The notes under the pieces: model-generated
The model's input: only the letters and a program-made list of their open reading frames with translations
Database searches by the model: none
What the model was told of the DNA's origin: nothing
Position numbers and translations under genes: made by a program
Origin: Nothopassalora personata
Taxonomy: Eukaryota > Ascomycota > Dothideomycetes > Mycosphaerellales > Mycosphaerellaceae
Assembly (NCBI GenBank): GCA_033816765.1
Contig: CM066287.1
Coordinates: 1,984,001-2,048,000 of the forward strand
DNA: 64,000 nt
Reading direction: 5' to 3'
Shown here: positions 10,966-21,207 of the stretch, piece after piece
Numbering within the stretch: position 1 is the stretch's first letter
Layout of the letters: each line of letters opens with the position of its first letter

Positions 10966-11278
10966 GACCCCATTTTTGACTATAGGCAGACCCCAATCTG
11001 ATTAATTAATCAAGTCCCATCAAATGGTGAATACAATCCTATCAAGTGGTGAGTACCCATCCCCTAGCCTTCCGCTGCACTTGGGTCCTCCTGAGAGATC
11101 CTCCCTCCCTCCGGAGGCCCCTCCTACTGCAGGCCCCTCCCAAGTTTGCTACGACTACAGGAAAGATAGATGCTATCAGCCCTCGCCGGGCGGGCATGCT
11201 CATTTGAAGTGCTAGAGAGCTAATCAAGTTTTGAGTGATGACTAAGATTGGGGTCTGCCCATAGTCGAAAATGGGGTC
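10966..11278. mobile_element. MITE-like element with 34-bp terminal inverted repeats
   Basis: The left end, 10966-10999, begins GACCCCATTTTTGACTATAG. The right end, 11245-11278, is its reverse complement with two mismatches, beginning AGATTGGGGTCTGCCCATAG. The left repeat is preceded by a partial direct copy of its own inner part (CTATGGGCAGACCCCA beside CTATAGGCAGACCCCA). A secondary subterminal match, TAATCAAG, occurs just inside both ends. The 245-bp interior is unlike its surroundings (CCTCCCTCCGGAGGCCCCTC) and holds a 63-codon ATG frame ending CYDYRKDRCYQPSPGG. No transposase is present and no clear target-site duplication was seen. The structure fits a short non-autonomous DNA transposon derivative. 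Confidence 0.65.
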
Positions 11279-11363
11279 AAATCATCTACTATGTTCTGAT
11301 AGGAGGTTGGCAGCGCGAAAAAGCTTGACTGATGCAGTGCATATCATCTCAAGCTTGGTCGGA

Positions 11364-11675
11364 TCATAAGGTAACCACAGTAAACAGTGCTGAGCCAGGC
11401 GATTTCTGCTCATGGCGAGATTGATCGACCGCATCATCGTGCGGTTGTTCAACACCTTGCTTACGGTTGAGGTGACGGCTAACAGCCTGCCGATATCCTT
11501 GCTCGTCTTCTCTTGTCCTTGTCTTCTTTTGTGACGCTTGGCCTATGATGAGAGTGAGACCAACTAGGATGGCACCACGAGCCAGGTATCGGATCAACGT
11601 CGATCCTCGTTCGGCTGAAGCTATAGGGTACCAGGATGCGGAATGAGATGGACCCATGCTCAAGGTGCTGGACAT
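11364..11675 (-). CDS. small single-pass membrane protein, hypothetical
   Basis: An ATG-started frame of 103 residues. Residues about 30-45 form a hydrophobic segment (LARGAILVGLTLIIGQA) followed at once by a basic stretch (KKTRTRED), the pattern of a membrane anchor. The remainder is hydrophilic and low in Cys. It starts 150 bp from the divergent small secreted protein gene, so the two may share a promoter. No family is recognised, and the only support is composition and the ATG. Confidence 0.35.
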   Translation of the reverse strand: MSSTLSMGPSHSASWYPIASAERGSTLIRYLARGAILVGLTLIIGQASQKKTRTREDEQGYRQAVSRHLNRKQGVEQPHDDAVDQSRHEQKSPGSALFTVVTL

Positions 11676-11825
11676 AGAAAGTAGCTTTTAATGCCTCGTT
11701 GAGGTGAGAGCTCACCAGCATTCCTCCACATCGACCGGTCTTTGCAAGTTCGTTGCAACTGCACAGCTTCAATCACTACCATCTGGGTCGCCTGCAAACA
11801 TATACCACAGCCTTCACAGCCCAGG

Positions 11826-12338
11826 ATGCGCTTCTCAATCACCTCACTCGCGGTCCTCGCCACATCCCTCTTCAGCTCCTCTGCGGTCGCCACTCTCTAC
11901 TTCAATGCCACGTTGAGCGCCGGCAACAGAATCAGCGTCCACAGCTGGGATGATTCGAACAACAACGGCGGCCAAAACCCGGAAGACATTGTCTGCAAGG
12001 GCGATAACTTGGAGCCTATCGCTCAGGATCCTATTACTTGGACTGTCGACTGCAACTCGCTAGAAAACGCCAAGTCCGATACCGTCTTTGATGTCTTCCT
12101 CAACCCAGACAACAAGCGCTTCATCGACGTCATCTACCGCTACTCGAACCCGAACGCCCAAGGTCTGAACGAAGTCGGCGGCGGTGAGAACCCTGATGAG
12201 TTCTTATTCAACTTCCGTGTGGGAAGTGTGGATGGCAAGTTCTTCAAGTCGAGGGAGTTCGGGGCTCAGCAGGATATCTTGAACCTGGTGAAGTCGGAGG
12301 CTTTGAAGAATCCTTGTGATAGCTTGGACACGTGCTAG
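11826..12338 (+). CDS. small secreted protein, effector-like size
   Basis: 170 residues from the ATG at 11826. An upstream in-frame extension exists but lacks a signal-like start, whereas this ATG gives MRFSITSLAVLATSLFSSSA, a clear signal peptide with likely cleavage near residue 22. The mature part is acidic, rich in Asn/Asp and aromatic residues (VHSWDDSNNNGG, FIDVIYRYSNPN). It has four cysteines: one in VCKGDN, one in VDCNS and two at the C-terminus (PCDSLDTC). This would allow two disulfides. No catalytic motif or known domain is recognised. An extracellular or cell-wall location is likely. Effector function is possible, but nothing in the sequence beyond size and secretion supports it. 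Confidence 0.72.
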   Translation: MRFSITSLAVLATSLFSSSAVATLYFNATLSAGNRISVHSWDDSNNNGGQNPEDIVCKGDNLEPIAQDPITWTVDCNSLENAKSDTVFDVFLNPDNKRFIDVIYRYSNPNAQGLNEVGGGENPDEFLFNFRVGSVDGKFFKSREFGAQQDILNLVKSEALKNPCDSLDTC

Positions 12339-12694
12339 ATGCGGAGCTGGAGGTCAAGTAATGGCGATGGAAGATCAGCGGATCCAGGAGATAGAGTCAT
12401 ACTTCCAGATTGAAGATTGAATATAGGGGATGATGGCGTACTACTCGAGGAAGCATGTATATAGTGTATAGCATCATGGACACATAGTAATTCCTTCAGC
12501 CTACCACTGCCCTCATGATACCACAGCCTTGAGTCCGTTTCGCGGAGTCTTGATAGCGACCACGGAGGCAACCAGCGGTAATGTCAAGCTGTGTGCTCGA
12601 ATTCCGCATGTGGTATATCAATATGCTGTTCTTCCGGTCGGCGTGAGAGGCTGCATGTCCGCCGGCTCGGCCCGAGAGATCGCTCTTGCCTCTC

Positions 12695-12712
12695 GAATGT
12701 TCTCTTCAGTTC
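12695..12712 (+). promoter_or_regulatory. possible heat shock element upstream of Hsp90
   Basis: GAATGTTC followed by two further TTC triplets gives GAA, TTC, TTC and TTC at exact 5-bp steps (12695, 12700, 12705, 12710). Canonical elements alternate GAA and TTC, so only the first pair is perfect. It lies about 350 bp before the Hsp90 start codon. Confidence 0.35.
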
Positions 12713-13061
12713 CATCTTTCGCGGCTGATCGAAGCTTTGGCCATGCAGCCGATTGCTCTTGCCAACCAGCAGTGTATTTGTGTTCCAGCCCTCTTTCCAC
12801 CTACCTGCAATCATCACTTCACACTTTTCACACGCACTTGACATTGCACTTGAGATACCCGACCACAGGTCACCACTACGAGCACTTACTTCCCTTTGCT
12901 GATACAGCACTCATACGAGCTGTAAGTCCTCCATTGGAGCTCTGCCGCCGCCGTTGGTTGTCATAGCAATCTCTGCCTACAACACCAACGAGAAGATACC
13001 ACGGCAGCGTCACTTGCTAACATCCACCGCAGAGACACTTCCATCACACACGACCGCAACC

Positions 13062-15173
13062 ATGTCGGCTGAAACGTTCGAGTTCCAGGCGGAGATCTCG
13101 CAGCTCCTCTCCCTCATCATCAACACAGTCTACTCCAACAAGGAGATCTTCCTGCGAGAAATCATCTCCAACTCCTCCGATGCGCTAGACAAGATTCGCT
13201 ATGAGGCTCTCTCAGATCCAAGCAAGCTCGACTCCGCCAAGGACCTGAGAATCGACCTGATCCCCAACAAGGAGAACAAGACCCTCACCATCCGGGACAC
13301 TGGTATCGGCATGACCAAGGCTGACCTCGTCAACAACCTCGGAACAATCGCCCGCTCTGGCACCAAGCAGTTCATGGAGGCTCTCACAGCAGGTGCCGAC
13401 ATCTCCATGATTGGTCAATTCGGTGTGGGTTTCTACTCCGCATACCTCGTCGCCGACAGAGTGACTGTCGTCTCGAAGCACAACGATGACGAGCAGTACA
13501 TCTGGGAGTCCAGCGCCGGTGGCACCTTCAGCATCGCACAGGACACCGAGGGCGAACCACTCGGCCGTGGTACCAAGATCATCCTCCACCTGAAGGATGA
13601 GCAGACCGACTACCTGAACGAGAGCAAGATCAAGGAGGTCGTCAAGAAGCACTCCGAGTTCATCTCCTACCCAATCTACCTTCACGTCACCAAAGAGACT
13701 GAGAAGGAGGTCCCAGACGAGGACGCCGAGGAGACCAAGACCGAGGAGGAGAGCGACAACAAGCCAAAGGTCGAGGAGGTCGACGATGAGGAGGAAGAGA
13801 AGAAAGAGAAGAAGACAAAGAAGGTCAAGGAGACCAGCATCGAGGAGGAGGAGCTCAACAAGACCAAGCCAATCTGGACACGCAACCCACAAGACATTTC
13901 GCAAGAGGAGTACGGTGCCTTCTACAAGTCGCTCTCCAACGACTGGGAAGACCACCTCGCTGTCAAGCACTTCTCTGTCGAGGGTCAGCTCGAGTTCCGC
14001 GCCATCCTCTTCGTGCCAAAGCGTGCACCATTCGACCTCTTCGAGACCAAGAAGACTAAGAACAACATCAAGCTCTACGTGCGTCGTGTTTTCATTACCG
14101 ACGATGCCACCGACCTCATCCCAGAGTGGCTCTCCTTCGTCAAGGGTGTTGTCGACTCAGAGGATCTCCCACTTAACCTGTCGCGTGAGACTCTCCAGCA
14201 GAACAAGATCATGAAGGTCATCAAGAAGAACATCGTCAAGAAGACTCTTGAGCTGTTCAACGAGATTGCCGAGGACAAGGAGCAGTTCGACAAGTTCTAC
14301 ACTGCCTTCAGCAAGAACATCAAGCTCGGTATCCACGAGGACAGCCAGAACCGCTCTGCACTCGCCAAGCTCCTCAGATACAACTCCAGCAAGTCACCAG
14401 AGGAGCTCACCTCACTCGCCGACTACGTCACCCGCATGCCGGAGCACCAGAAGCAAATGTACTACATCACCGGCGAGTCCAAGGCTGCAGTCGAGAAGTC
14501 GCCATTCCTTGATGCACTCAAGGCCAAGGGCTTCGAGGTCCTCTTCCTCGTCGACCCAATTGATGAGTATGCTTTCACTCAGCTCAAGGAGTACGAGGGC
14601 AAGAAGCTCGTGGATATCACCAAGGACTTCGAGCTCGAGGAGACTGAGGAGGAGAAGAAGAAGCGTGAGGAGGAAGAGAAGGAGTACGAGTCGCTTGCCA
14701 AGTCGCTCAAGAACGTTCTCGGCGACAAGGTCGAGAAGGTCGTTGTCAGCCACAAGCTCGTCGGCGCACCTTGCGCTATCCGTACTGGCCAGTTCGGCTG
14801 GTCCGCCAACATGGAGCGTATCATGAAGGCTCAGGCTCTTCGTGACACCTCGATGTCCAGCTACATGAGTAGTAAGAAGACCTTCGAGATCTCACCAAAG
14901 AGCCCGATCATCAAGGAGCTCAAGAAGAAGGTTGAGAGCGATGGCGAGAGCGACCGCACAGTCAAGAGCATCACCACCCTGCTTTACGAGACCTCGCTGC
15001 TGGTGTCTGGCTTCACCATCGATCAGCCAGCCGACTTCGCTGAGCGTATTCACAAGCTCGTCTCCCTAGGCCTGAACGTTGATGAGGATGCCGAGACTGA
15101 GGCTGAGGCCGCCGCACCAGATGCTGCACCAGCAGAGGCCGCTGGCGAGTCCACCATGGAGGAGGTCGACTAA
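13062..15173 (+). CDS. hsp90: Hsp90 molecular chaperone
   Basis: A single uninterrupted exon of 703 residues. The ATG at 13062 is chosen because [16 protein letters not shown] is the conserved eukaryotic start; an open extension upstream lacks similarity. The GHKL ATPase domain (about 1-210) shows the Mg/ATP Asn and neighbours in [16 protein letters not shown], the ADP-contacting [16 protein letters not shown], and [15 protein letters not shown] highly acidic/lysine linker follows (about 210-265). The middle domain contains the catalytic-loop region [16 protein letters not shown]. The C-terminal dimerisation domain ends in MEEVD, the TPR-cochaperone docking peptide, which marks the cytosolic form. 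It folds kinases, transcription factors and other clients with Hsp70. Length is typical. Confidence 0.98.
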   Translation: MSAETFEFQAEISQLLSLIINTVYSNKEIFLREIISNSSDALDKIRYEALSDPSKLDSAKDLRIDLIPNKENKTLTIRDTGIGMTKADLVNNLGTIARSGTKQFMEALTAGADISMIGQFGVGFYSAYLVADRVTVVSKHNDDEQYIWESSAGGTFSIAQDTEGEPLGRGTKIILHLKDEQTDYLNESKIKEVVKKHSEFISYPIYLHVTKETEKEVPDEDAEETKTEEESDNKPKVEEVDDEEEEKKEKKTKKVKETSIEEEELNKTKPIWTRNPQDISQEEYGAFYKSLSNDWEDHLAVKHFSVEGQLEFRAILFVPKRAPFDLFETKKTKNNIKLYVRRVFITDDATDLIPEWLSFVKGVVDSEDLPLNLSRETLQQNKIMKVIKKNIVKKTLELFNEIAEDKEQFDKFYTAFSKNIKLGIHEDSQNRSALAKLLRYNSSKSPEELTSLADYVTRMPEHQKQMYYITGESKAAVEKSPFLDALKAKGFEVLFLVDPIDEYAFTQLKEYEGKKLVDITKDFELEETEEEKKKREEEEKEYESLAKSLKNVLGDKVEKVVVSHKLVGAPCAIRTGQFGWSANMERIMKAQALRDTSMSSYMSSKKTFEISPKSPIIKELKKKVESDGESDRTVKSITTLLYETSLLVSGFTIDQPADFAERIHKLVSLGLNVDEDAETEAEAAAPDAAPAEAAGESTMEEVD

Positions 15174-15659
15174 ATGCATTATCTGATGGACTGATGCTTT
15201 GTAATGTGCTCATGGGTTATTACGCAAGAACTTTGGCATGACGACTAGAGAAAGAAAGCAGGCGTTCTGGACTGGTGGTGCTGGTTACTGCATCGAACCT
15301 TCAGGGAACTTCAGTGTGGTCTATGGATTGACCGCTTGCATGTACCTTTACTTTAGCGAATGTGAACAACAGAAATTCCAAGTTCGAATTGTACTCCTCC
15401 ATCTCACATGATGTTGTGGTAAGTCGCGCAACCCATTGGAAACGCTTCTGCGGTGATCTGTGCGTGATCAGTAAACATTCAGCTCCTCCCAGACTTCTTT
15501 CCACCTCGGCCTTACTGGAAGATCACAATCGCGACTCACAGCCGTGACTTGATCAGGTCTATATGTAGGCTCGTCGCTGGCCTGGCCATAACTGTAGGTG
15601 ATTTCTGATACATTTTATCGTCCATCATAGTACTCGGCACCTTGCTATTTATCTTCAGC

Positions 15660-16700
15660 ATGTCTGGGAACAAGCCAGTCGCGCTCGTCATCGGAGCTTC
15701 CAGAGGCATTGGAAGACAAGTTGCTATCGATCTAGCCAAGGCAGGCTATGCTGGTGAGTGCATGCAGAGCAAAGGTTATCTGAACTCCACTGACGATACC
15801 TTACAGTCGTCGTGGCAGCCAAAACAGAAAGCGACGCCTCGAAATGCAACCCTTTCCCACCCAACCCCAACTCCTCCGCCTCTACGATCAACACCGTCGC
15901 CCGCGAGATCATCGAACTTCATAATGGCGCCGCTCTCCCCATCGCCGTTGATGTACGCTCATACGAGAATATCCAAGCCATGGTGACCACTACGATCAAG
16001 AAGTACGGCAGAATCGATGTCGTTGTCTATAATTCCGGAGCTATATGGTGGAGCAGCGTTGAGCAGACTCCCATGAAACGCTTCCAGCTTATGCAGAGGG
16101 TGAATCCCGAGGGCTTGTATGGGACGGTGCAGGCGGTGTTGCCGGAGATGTACAAGCACGGTGCGAAGGGCGAGGGGCGGATTGTCGTCATCAGCCCACC
16201 CATATATTCGAGGTTCTTCAAGGGCAAGACGGCGTATGCTATGGGCAAGGTTGGAATGAGTGTCTTGACGATGGGGTTGGCTGGGGATTTTGAGAGAGAG
16301 GGGAGGGAGGATATGGCGATTACGAGTTTGTGGCCTTCTGTGGTGAGTCCTGTGGTTGGTGTTGAGGTGGAGGCAAGGGCTGATGCTACGGGTGTAGGCT
16401 ATCGAGTCTGCTGCTACGCAGTGCGAGACCCGTTCGCAGGATCTACGGAAGGATCTCAGGAGCCCAGAGATCTTTTCTGATGCTATTTTGTCCATTGTCA
16501 GGGCTCCGGCGAAAGATGTCTCCGGGAAGACATTTCTTGATGAGGACTATCTGAGAGAGCATGATGGCGTGAGTGACTTCAGCAAGTATGCTTTGGTTCC
16601 CGGGTCTTCTCCAAGGAGGATCATGCCTTTGCAACTTCCCGATCTCACCGTGGCAGAGCAAGCCGACGAAGGCGTGAGAATGGATAGCTCAAAGCTGTGA
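15660..16700 (+). CDS. short-chain dehydrogenase, HSDL2-like, with C-terminal SKL
   Basis: Three exons, 15660-15753, 15807-16342 and 16398-16700, with introns of 53 and 55 bp (both GTGAGT donors), encode 310 residues. The Rossmann NAD(P) site is VIGASRGIGRQ near residue 10. YNSGAIWW corresponds to the NNAG region, and the catalytic pair is YAMGK (Tyr and Lys four apart). The variants ISPP before the active Tyr and SLWPSV-AIESAA after it are typical of hydroxysteroid dehydrogenase-like protein 2 rather than classical SDRs. The protein ends DSSKL, a textbook peroxisomal targeting signal type 1. A peroxisomal oxidoreductase acting on a fatty-acyl or related substrate is likely; the substrate is unknown. 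The SCP2 domain found in animal HSDL2 is absent. Confidence 0.88.
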
Positions 16701-17171
16701 ATGATCTGATGAGCAGGATGTCATATGTGCACGCTGTCTCCAGAGCCTCGTCTTCGCACAGTGTCGAGTCCATATGCTGTGCTACGGTAACATTGATGCT
16801 GGTCGATGGACACAGGGAGGATCCCTTTGCATGGCGCTCGCCAGATAGCAGGAGCGAGGTCTTCTTTGGCTACATACGCCTCCATACAACCTCTGCAAAA
16901 CGCGAGATCCTCTTCACGAGGACATGAACCATTTCCATATGCCCTCGCCCAGCTTACAGGCATTCCAAATGAAGTTCGTGGATCACAGGTGCCTTAGGCT
17001 TGCATACCACATCACCTCCTCCACTTTATCCTGATACAGCCACAATTCACCCAACCTCTTGAGTTTCATAAGTCCGATGCCCCGGAACCTGCTGCTGCTC
17101 AAGCTCTCAACTTGCACTGCCTCTCAAAAAATCATGCACAGCTTCCAACCCTGTATCCATCAAGCAGCACA
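16701..17171. other. intergenic, no gene seen
   Basis: About 470 bp between the SDR gene and a broken 2EXR-like gene. No feature recognised. Confidence 0.4.
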
Positions 17172-17824
17172 ATGTCACGTCGAAACCTCTTGCGCGAAAT
17201 TCTGGCCAAAGCGTGAGTCACAGTGCGAGATGGTGTCAACACAGTCTTGAGACGAAACTTTACTGTCCTCCGGCATAAAGCACGTAATCCTGGGAGGACC
17301 TTTACGCTGTTTTGGGAGCTGCCGGCAGAGATTAGAGAGAAAGTGTGTGTGAGAGTACGAGCTATGTGCCGAGAATGATAGGAAGATTCTCGAAGAGCTT
17401 TATGTCTCTACGACGCCGCCGCCTGAGTTGGCGATTGCATGTGCTTTGAGACAGCTACGGAGGGAGGCGTTGCCGGCGTTCTATCGACATTATAGGTTTC
17501 CGGTTACGTTCAGCTCGGGAGACTGGATTCACAAGGGATGTTTGCCGCCTTCTATGGAGTGGAAAGCTGCGAGGTCGTCTCATCGGCTTGATCCGGAGAA
17601 GTTAAGGATGATTCGGAGGCTGGAGCTTGATTACTGCTTTGGGAGGTTTCAATTGGATTTCGATGCGAGGAGTACTGGGTATGAAGTGCGGCAGACGGCG
17701 TGGGGGGAGCAGGAGGATGGTGGATGTGCCGCTGGTGGAGGAGAGGGAGCAGTCACTTGCTCTTGTCCGCAGCGTTTTCGACGATATGCTTAAGGGGGCA
17801 GGTATCGGGATGCTTCCTGCGTGA
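17172..17824 (+). pseudogene. broken 2EXR/F-box-like fungal protein
   Basis: Pieces of one protein lie in order but in different frames. MSRRNLLREILAKA (17172) is followed by a plausible GTGAGT donor. Next come RTFTLFWELPAEIREKV near 17300, the hallmark opening of the 2EXR family, then CAENDRKILEELYVSTTPPP and ELAIACALRQLRREALPAFY (about 17370-17490). FGRFQLDFDARSTGYEVRQT follows to about 17700, and finally DVPLVEEREQSLALVRSVFD in another frame to the stop at 17824. At least two frameshifts (near 17340 and 17710) cannot be explained by introns, and the first splice does not keep frame. Such proteins are abundant, fast-evolving and of unknown function in ascomycetes. Confidence 0.6.
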
Positions 17825-17891
17825 GATTTTGATCACTTAGAATTGGAAGTGCTGCCGGACACAGCTTACCAGAAGAAAGCCGTGTGATTTC

Positions 17892-19412
17892 TTATGGCTC
17901 CCAAGGACCTTTGGCGCGGTCTCCTGTTAGGATGTCCGGCAAACCATCCTCTCTCACCAGCAAGATATCTTCGTGTCTCACGCCGAACTTGTCGACCAAA
18001 TAGATACCAGGTTCAGAGGTGAAAGCCATGCCGGCTTTCAGAAGCGTTTCGGTATTACCCTTGTTGAGATATGGCGACTCGTGAGCTTTGATGCCAATCC
18101 CATGACCTACTCGATGGGTAAAGGCATCGCCATAGCCAGCGGCTTCGATAACACCACGCGCGGCCAGATCGACGGACGCACAAGTGCCGTTCTCATGCAG
18201 GGCAGCGATCGAAGCAGTCTGAGCTTCGAGAACGACATCCCAGACATGCAGCTTCTCCTTGATATCGTCGCTGAGAGCTTCAAAGTCGGCTTCAGTTTCA
18301 GGCTTCGCAAAGGAAGGCGGGAAGAAGCTTCGGCAGATGTCGCTCGAGTAGCCAAGTAGATGTGCACCAACATCTATTAGGACCATGGTCTCTTTCTCGA
18401 GCTTCTTCGCGCCATCTGTGCCCCCATGGGGGTTCGCGGCATTCTCATCGAACAGCACGATATCGAAGAATGGCTCTATACCAGCAGAGCGCATTGTGTT
18501 GTCGAGCACAAGTTGCACCTCGTCTTCCGTAGGACCCGGAGTCAAACACTTCCTTATAGCCCTGACAGACTCCACAGTGCCGGTATTGACTGCTTTCAGA
18601 ATCCCTACTTCAGCTTCAGACTTCGTCTGTCTGACTCTCTCAACCTCGCCGCTCAAACCATGTACATCGAAGCCATTGACAGCGAGGCCGCGGGAGATGA
18701 AGTCACGCATCTCCTCGTCAACCATGACTCTGGGAGAGCTTTTCTTGCCATCTCCACCCTGCTTCTCGAAAATCGAAGAATTCAGCAGGGTAGCATAAGG
18801 ATTCCAATGCTCCTCATACGTGACCAGATCCAGCTCATCCGCAAACGGCATGTGCAACAGTCTGGCGCGCTCCGCTTCAAAGGCTGGGACTAAGAATGTA
18901 GTCTTTGCCTTTATCTGACCATCGTCACCGTGCTCTGGCTGCACGACCATCACGAATGGTCGCTCCTCGGGCTCCCACACTTCCCAGTCTGGCTGGGTGA
19001 CATTCGCATAGTAGGATAAAGTATAGCCTGGCTCGACCAAGAAGGCATCCAATCCATCGCTGACAAGAGCTTCAGCCAATCTGTCCCTTCGATTTACGAA
19101 CTCAGAGACCGGCAGAGGTTGTGCAGTGTCCAGGAAGGTGTAGTTTGTAGCCTGAAGGTTGGCGATTGAGCACTTCTGGAAGCTCCTAAGATGCTGTGGA
19201 ATGTCCTTGAGAGGTAAGCCTTGCACTTTTCTAAGATTATGGCAGGGCTTTCCAAGGTTGCCCAGGTCGCTGAAGTCGGTTGGCCAGAGGAAGTATAGAA
19301 CTGTCATTGCAAGTGTTGCAGCAATGAGGACCATTTGTCTTCCATGTCGGCTGTGTGCAGGCGCGAGGCCTCTCTGCCATCGCGGCAGAGTAGTCGGCTT
19401 GACGCTGTCCAT
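17892..19412 (-). CDS. M24-family metallopeptidase, membrane-anchored
   Basis: A single exon of 506 residues. A basic N-terminus is followed by a hydrophobic segment at about 27-43 (MVLIAATLAMTVLYFLW) with lumenal or outside potential glycosylation sites (NYT, NVT, NSS, NGT), so it looks like a type II membrane or secretory-pathway protein. Residues about 105-260 are the creatinase N-terminal domain. Residues 265-490 are the pita-bread catalytic domain. All five expected metal ligands are visible: Asp347 (IDVGAH), Asp358 (SSDICRS), His437 (HRVGHGIGIKAHE), Glu467 (TSEPGIY) and Glu481 (HEDILLV). The family includes Xaa-Pro aminopeptidases and prolidases, so cleavage next to proline is likely. 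The exact specificity cannot be read from sequence. Confidence 0.9.
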   Translation of the reverse strand: MDSVKPTTLPRWQRGLAPAHSRHGRQMVLIAATLAMTVLYFLWPTDFSDLGNLGKPCHNLRKVQGLPLKDIPQHLRSFQKCSIANLQATNYTFLDTAQPLPVSEFVNRRDRLAEALVSDGLDAFLVEPGYTLSYYANVTQPDWEVWEPEERPFVMVVQPEHGDDGQIKAKTTFLVPAFEAERARLLHMPFADELDLVTYEEHWNPYATLLNSSIFEKQGGDGKKSSPRVMVDEEMRDFISRGLAVNGFDVHGLSGEVERVRQTKSEAEVGILKAVNTGTVESVRAIRKCLTPGPTEDEVQLVLDNTMRSAGIEPFFDIVLFDENAANPHGGTDGAKKLEKETMVLIDVGAHLLGYSSDICRSFFPPSFAKPETEADFEALSDDIKEKLHVWDVVLEAQTASIAALHENGTCASVDLAARGVIEAAGYGDAFTHRVGHGIGIKAHESPYLNKGNTETLLKAGMAFTSEPGIYLVDKFGVRHEDILLVREDGLPDILTGDRAKGPWEP

Positions 19413-19609
19413 CCCCAGTGCTTCTGCTTCGATCCCTCCTTGGTGACTGTAGAATTAATAAGTGAAAGTCTGAGATGAGCACTGGGGTTGGCCGAACAGG
19501 CGAGCTCGGTTAACGGCCAGTGGGTTTGGCTAGAACCATGACGAACAAGGAACATGCTATATCCAAGCGTTGTCATCGGCGTCTGTACGGTCCATTTTGC
19601 TCATATTCA

Positions 19610-20860
19610 CTATGCATACCCTTCTCGACTCAGGCGCGCCAGTGTAGCTTTACCTGCGCTGGCACTATTCGACTTCCCAATCTCATTCGTGATCCAGTCG
19701 CCTATCCTGCTGACCTCCTCAAGATCAATGCCCGTCTCGGCACCAAGACTATGCAAAAAGTAGACCAAGTCCTCGGTCGCTACGTTGCCGGTAGCCCCGG
19801 GGCTGTACGGACATCCTCCAAGTCCTCCGACAGCACTGTCGTAAGTCCTGATACCATGTTCGAGCCCAACCATCGTATTAATCAGAGCCTGACCAAAAGT
19901 GTCGTGGAAATGCAGTGCTAGGTCTTCGCTTCGCACACCAGCCTCTTTGAGTGTCTGTAAGAGCTTGCGCGTCCGCGGCGCAGTGCCCATGCCTGTGGTA
20001 TCTGCCACGCTGATCTCATCTGCGCCCATCTCGAGCAATGATGCAGCTAGATCGGCGACTCTGTGTGGGTCGACGTCTGGGCCTTCGAACGGGCATCCAA
20101 GAGCGACAGAGATGTACGCTCGCACGGGGTATCCAGCTTCCCTGCTGTCTGCCACGAGCGGCGCGAAACGATCCAAGCTCTCTTGTATACTGCAGTTTGT
20201 GTTCTTCTTGCTGAAGCTCTCTGTTGCGGCGAGGAAGATCGATACCTCGTGTCTCTGGTTTCCATTGCCTGTGTTTCCTATGTTACTTTCCATCGCTGCT
20301 ACTCCCGAGGATGCAGAGGGCATTGCATTCGGGTCTTGGCTCGAGGTGTTCAATGCTGGACCGCCGTCGTGCTCCGGCGAGGGTGGAGGGGTGGGATAGC
20401 CCTCTGGCGTGGACGATGAAGCGTTCATCACTTTGAAGTAGTTGTCGAGACCTTTGCTGTTCGGGAGGAGCCATTGGTACGTGATGGGCTTGCTGGAGCT
20501 CGGAGGGTTCGCAAGGATGGAGGACAGCACTTTGTCTGAGGCGGCCATCTATTCACACTCAGGATCTGTTGCCTCATTGTACGCGCGGTGGTTACAAACC
20601 TGCGGCACCCATTTCGGATGCACGAACGAGCCAGCTTCGATTGTTTCTAGGCCAGTCCCTGCCAAACGCCTGACGAGCTCTATCTTCGTCTCTGGCGCGA
20701 TGCTCGTCTTCTCATTCTGAAGTCCATCTCGTGGTCCAACCTCGACGATCCTGACATGATCCGTCGTTGCTCGTCTGGTGCTCGAGCTGGAGAAGCTTCG
20801 GGATGGGATCGAGCTCCAGACACGTCGGCCCAGCAAGACGCGCGAGGAAGCGAGAGACAT
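19610..20860 (-). CDS. hmgcl: hydroxymethylglutaryl-CoA lyase, mitochondrial
   Basis: Two exons, 20860-20600 and 20548-19610, joined over a 51-bp intron (GTTTGT...TAG) give 399 residues. The N-terminus MSLASSRVLLGRRVWSSIPS, rich in Arg and Ser without acidic residues, is a mitochondrial presequence. The TIM-barrel start VEVGPRDGLQNE (39-50), SVALGCPFEG, LALHFHDTFGQ and the signature GGLGGCPYSPGATGNVATED with its catalytic Cys identify HMG-CoA lyase. The enzyme splits HMG-CoA into acetoacetate and acetyl-CoA in leucine breakdown. Odd feature: about 55 extra residues of low complexity (Ser, Pro, Asn, Gly; includes GYPTPPPSPEHDGG) sit between DNYFKVM and EVSIFLAATE inside the barrel. A C-terminal peroxisomal signal is absent (ends EGYA). 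Confidence 0.92.
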
Positions 20861-21207
20861 GTTCTCTGCGGAGGCCCGGTGGCGTCTGGGAAGTTGAGCT
20901 ACATTAAGATGCCCATACGCGAAGGGGCGATCACATATTGGGGCACGGTTCTGTGGTGCACTGCAGCGTTGGCTGATATGTCAGGCACACGAGGAGCGAT
21001 GCTAGAACTAGCCCAGGTGATGACGCGCGGGGAAAGTGCTTTGGGGGCGACATCGGCAATACTGGTTGGTTGGTATGCTTGAATGCTCCATGCTCGAATC
21101 ACTCTCATATCACTATCGTACACATCGTCCTCGCTCATAACGCATCAGCATTGCTCATAGCAGGCGGCCACAGTAACGCGTTCCGCTCTCCGCTTCAGCG
21201 TCTAGTT
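20861..21207. other. intergenic region
   Basis: About 350 bp between the HMG-CoA lyase start and the CUE gene stop, both on the minus strand. It presumably carries the lyase promoter. Nothing else is seen. Confidence 0.4.

Noticed and set aside
13212..13970. 252-codon Leu-rich frame antisense to Hsp90
   Set aside because: A mirror of strongly biased Hsp90 codons; no ATG-led, protein-like composition.
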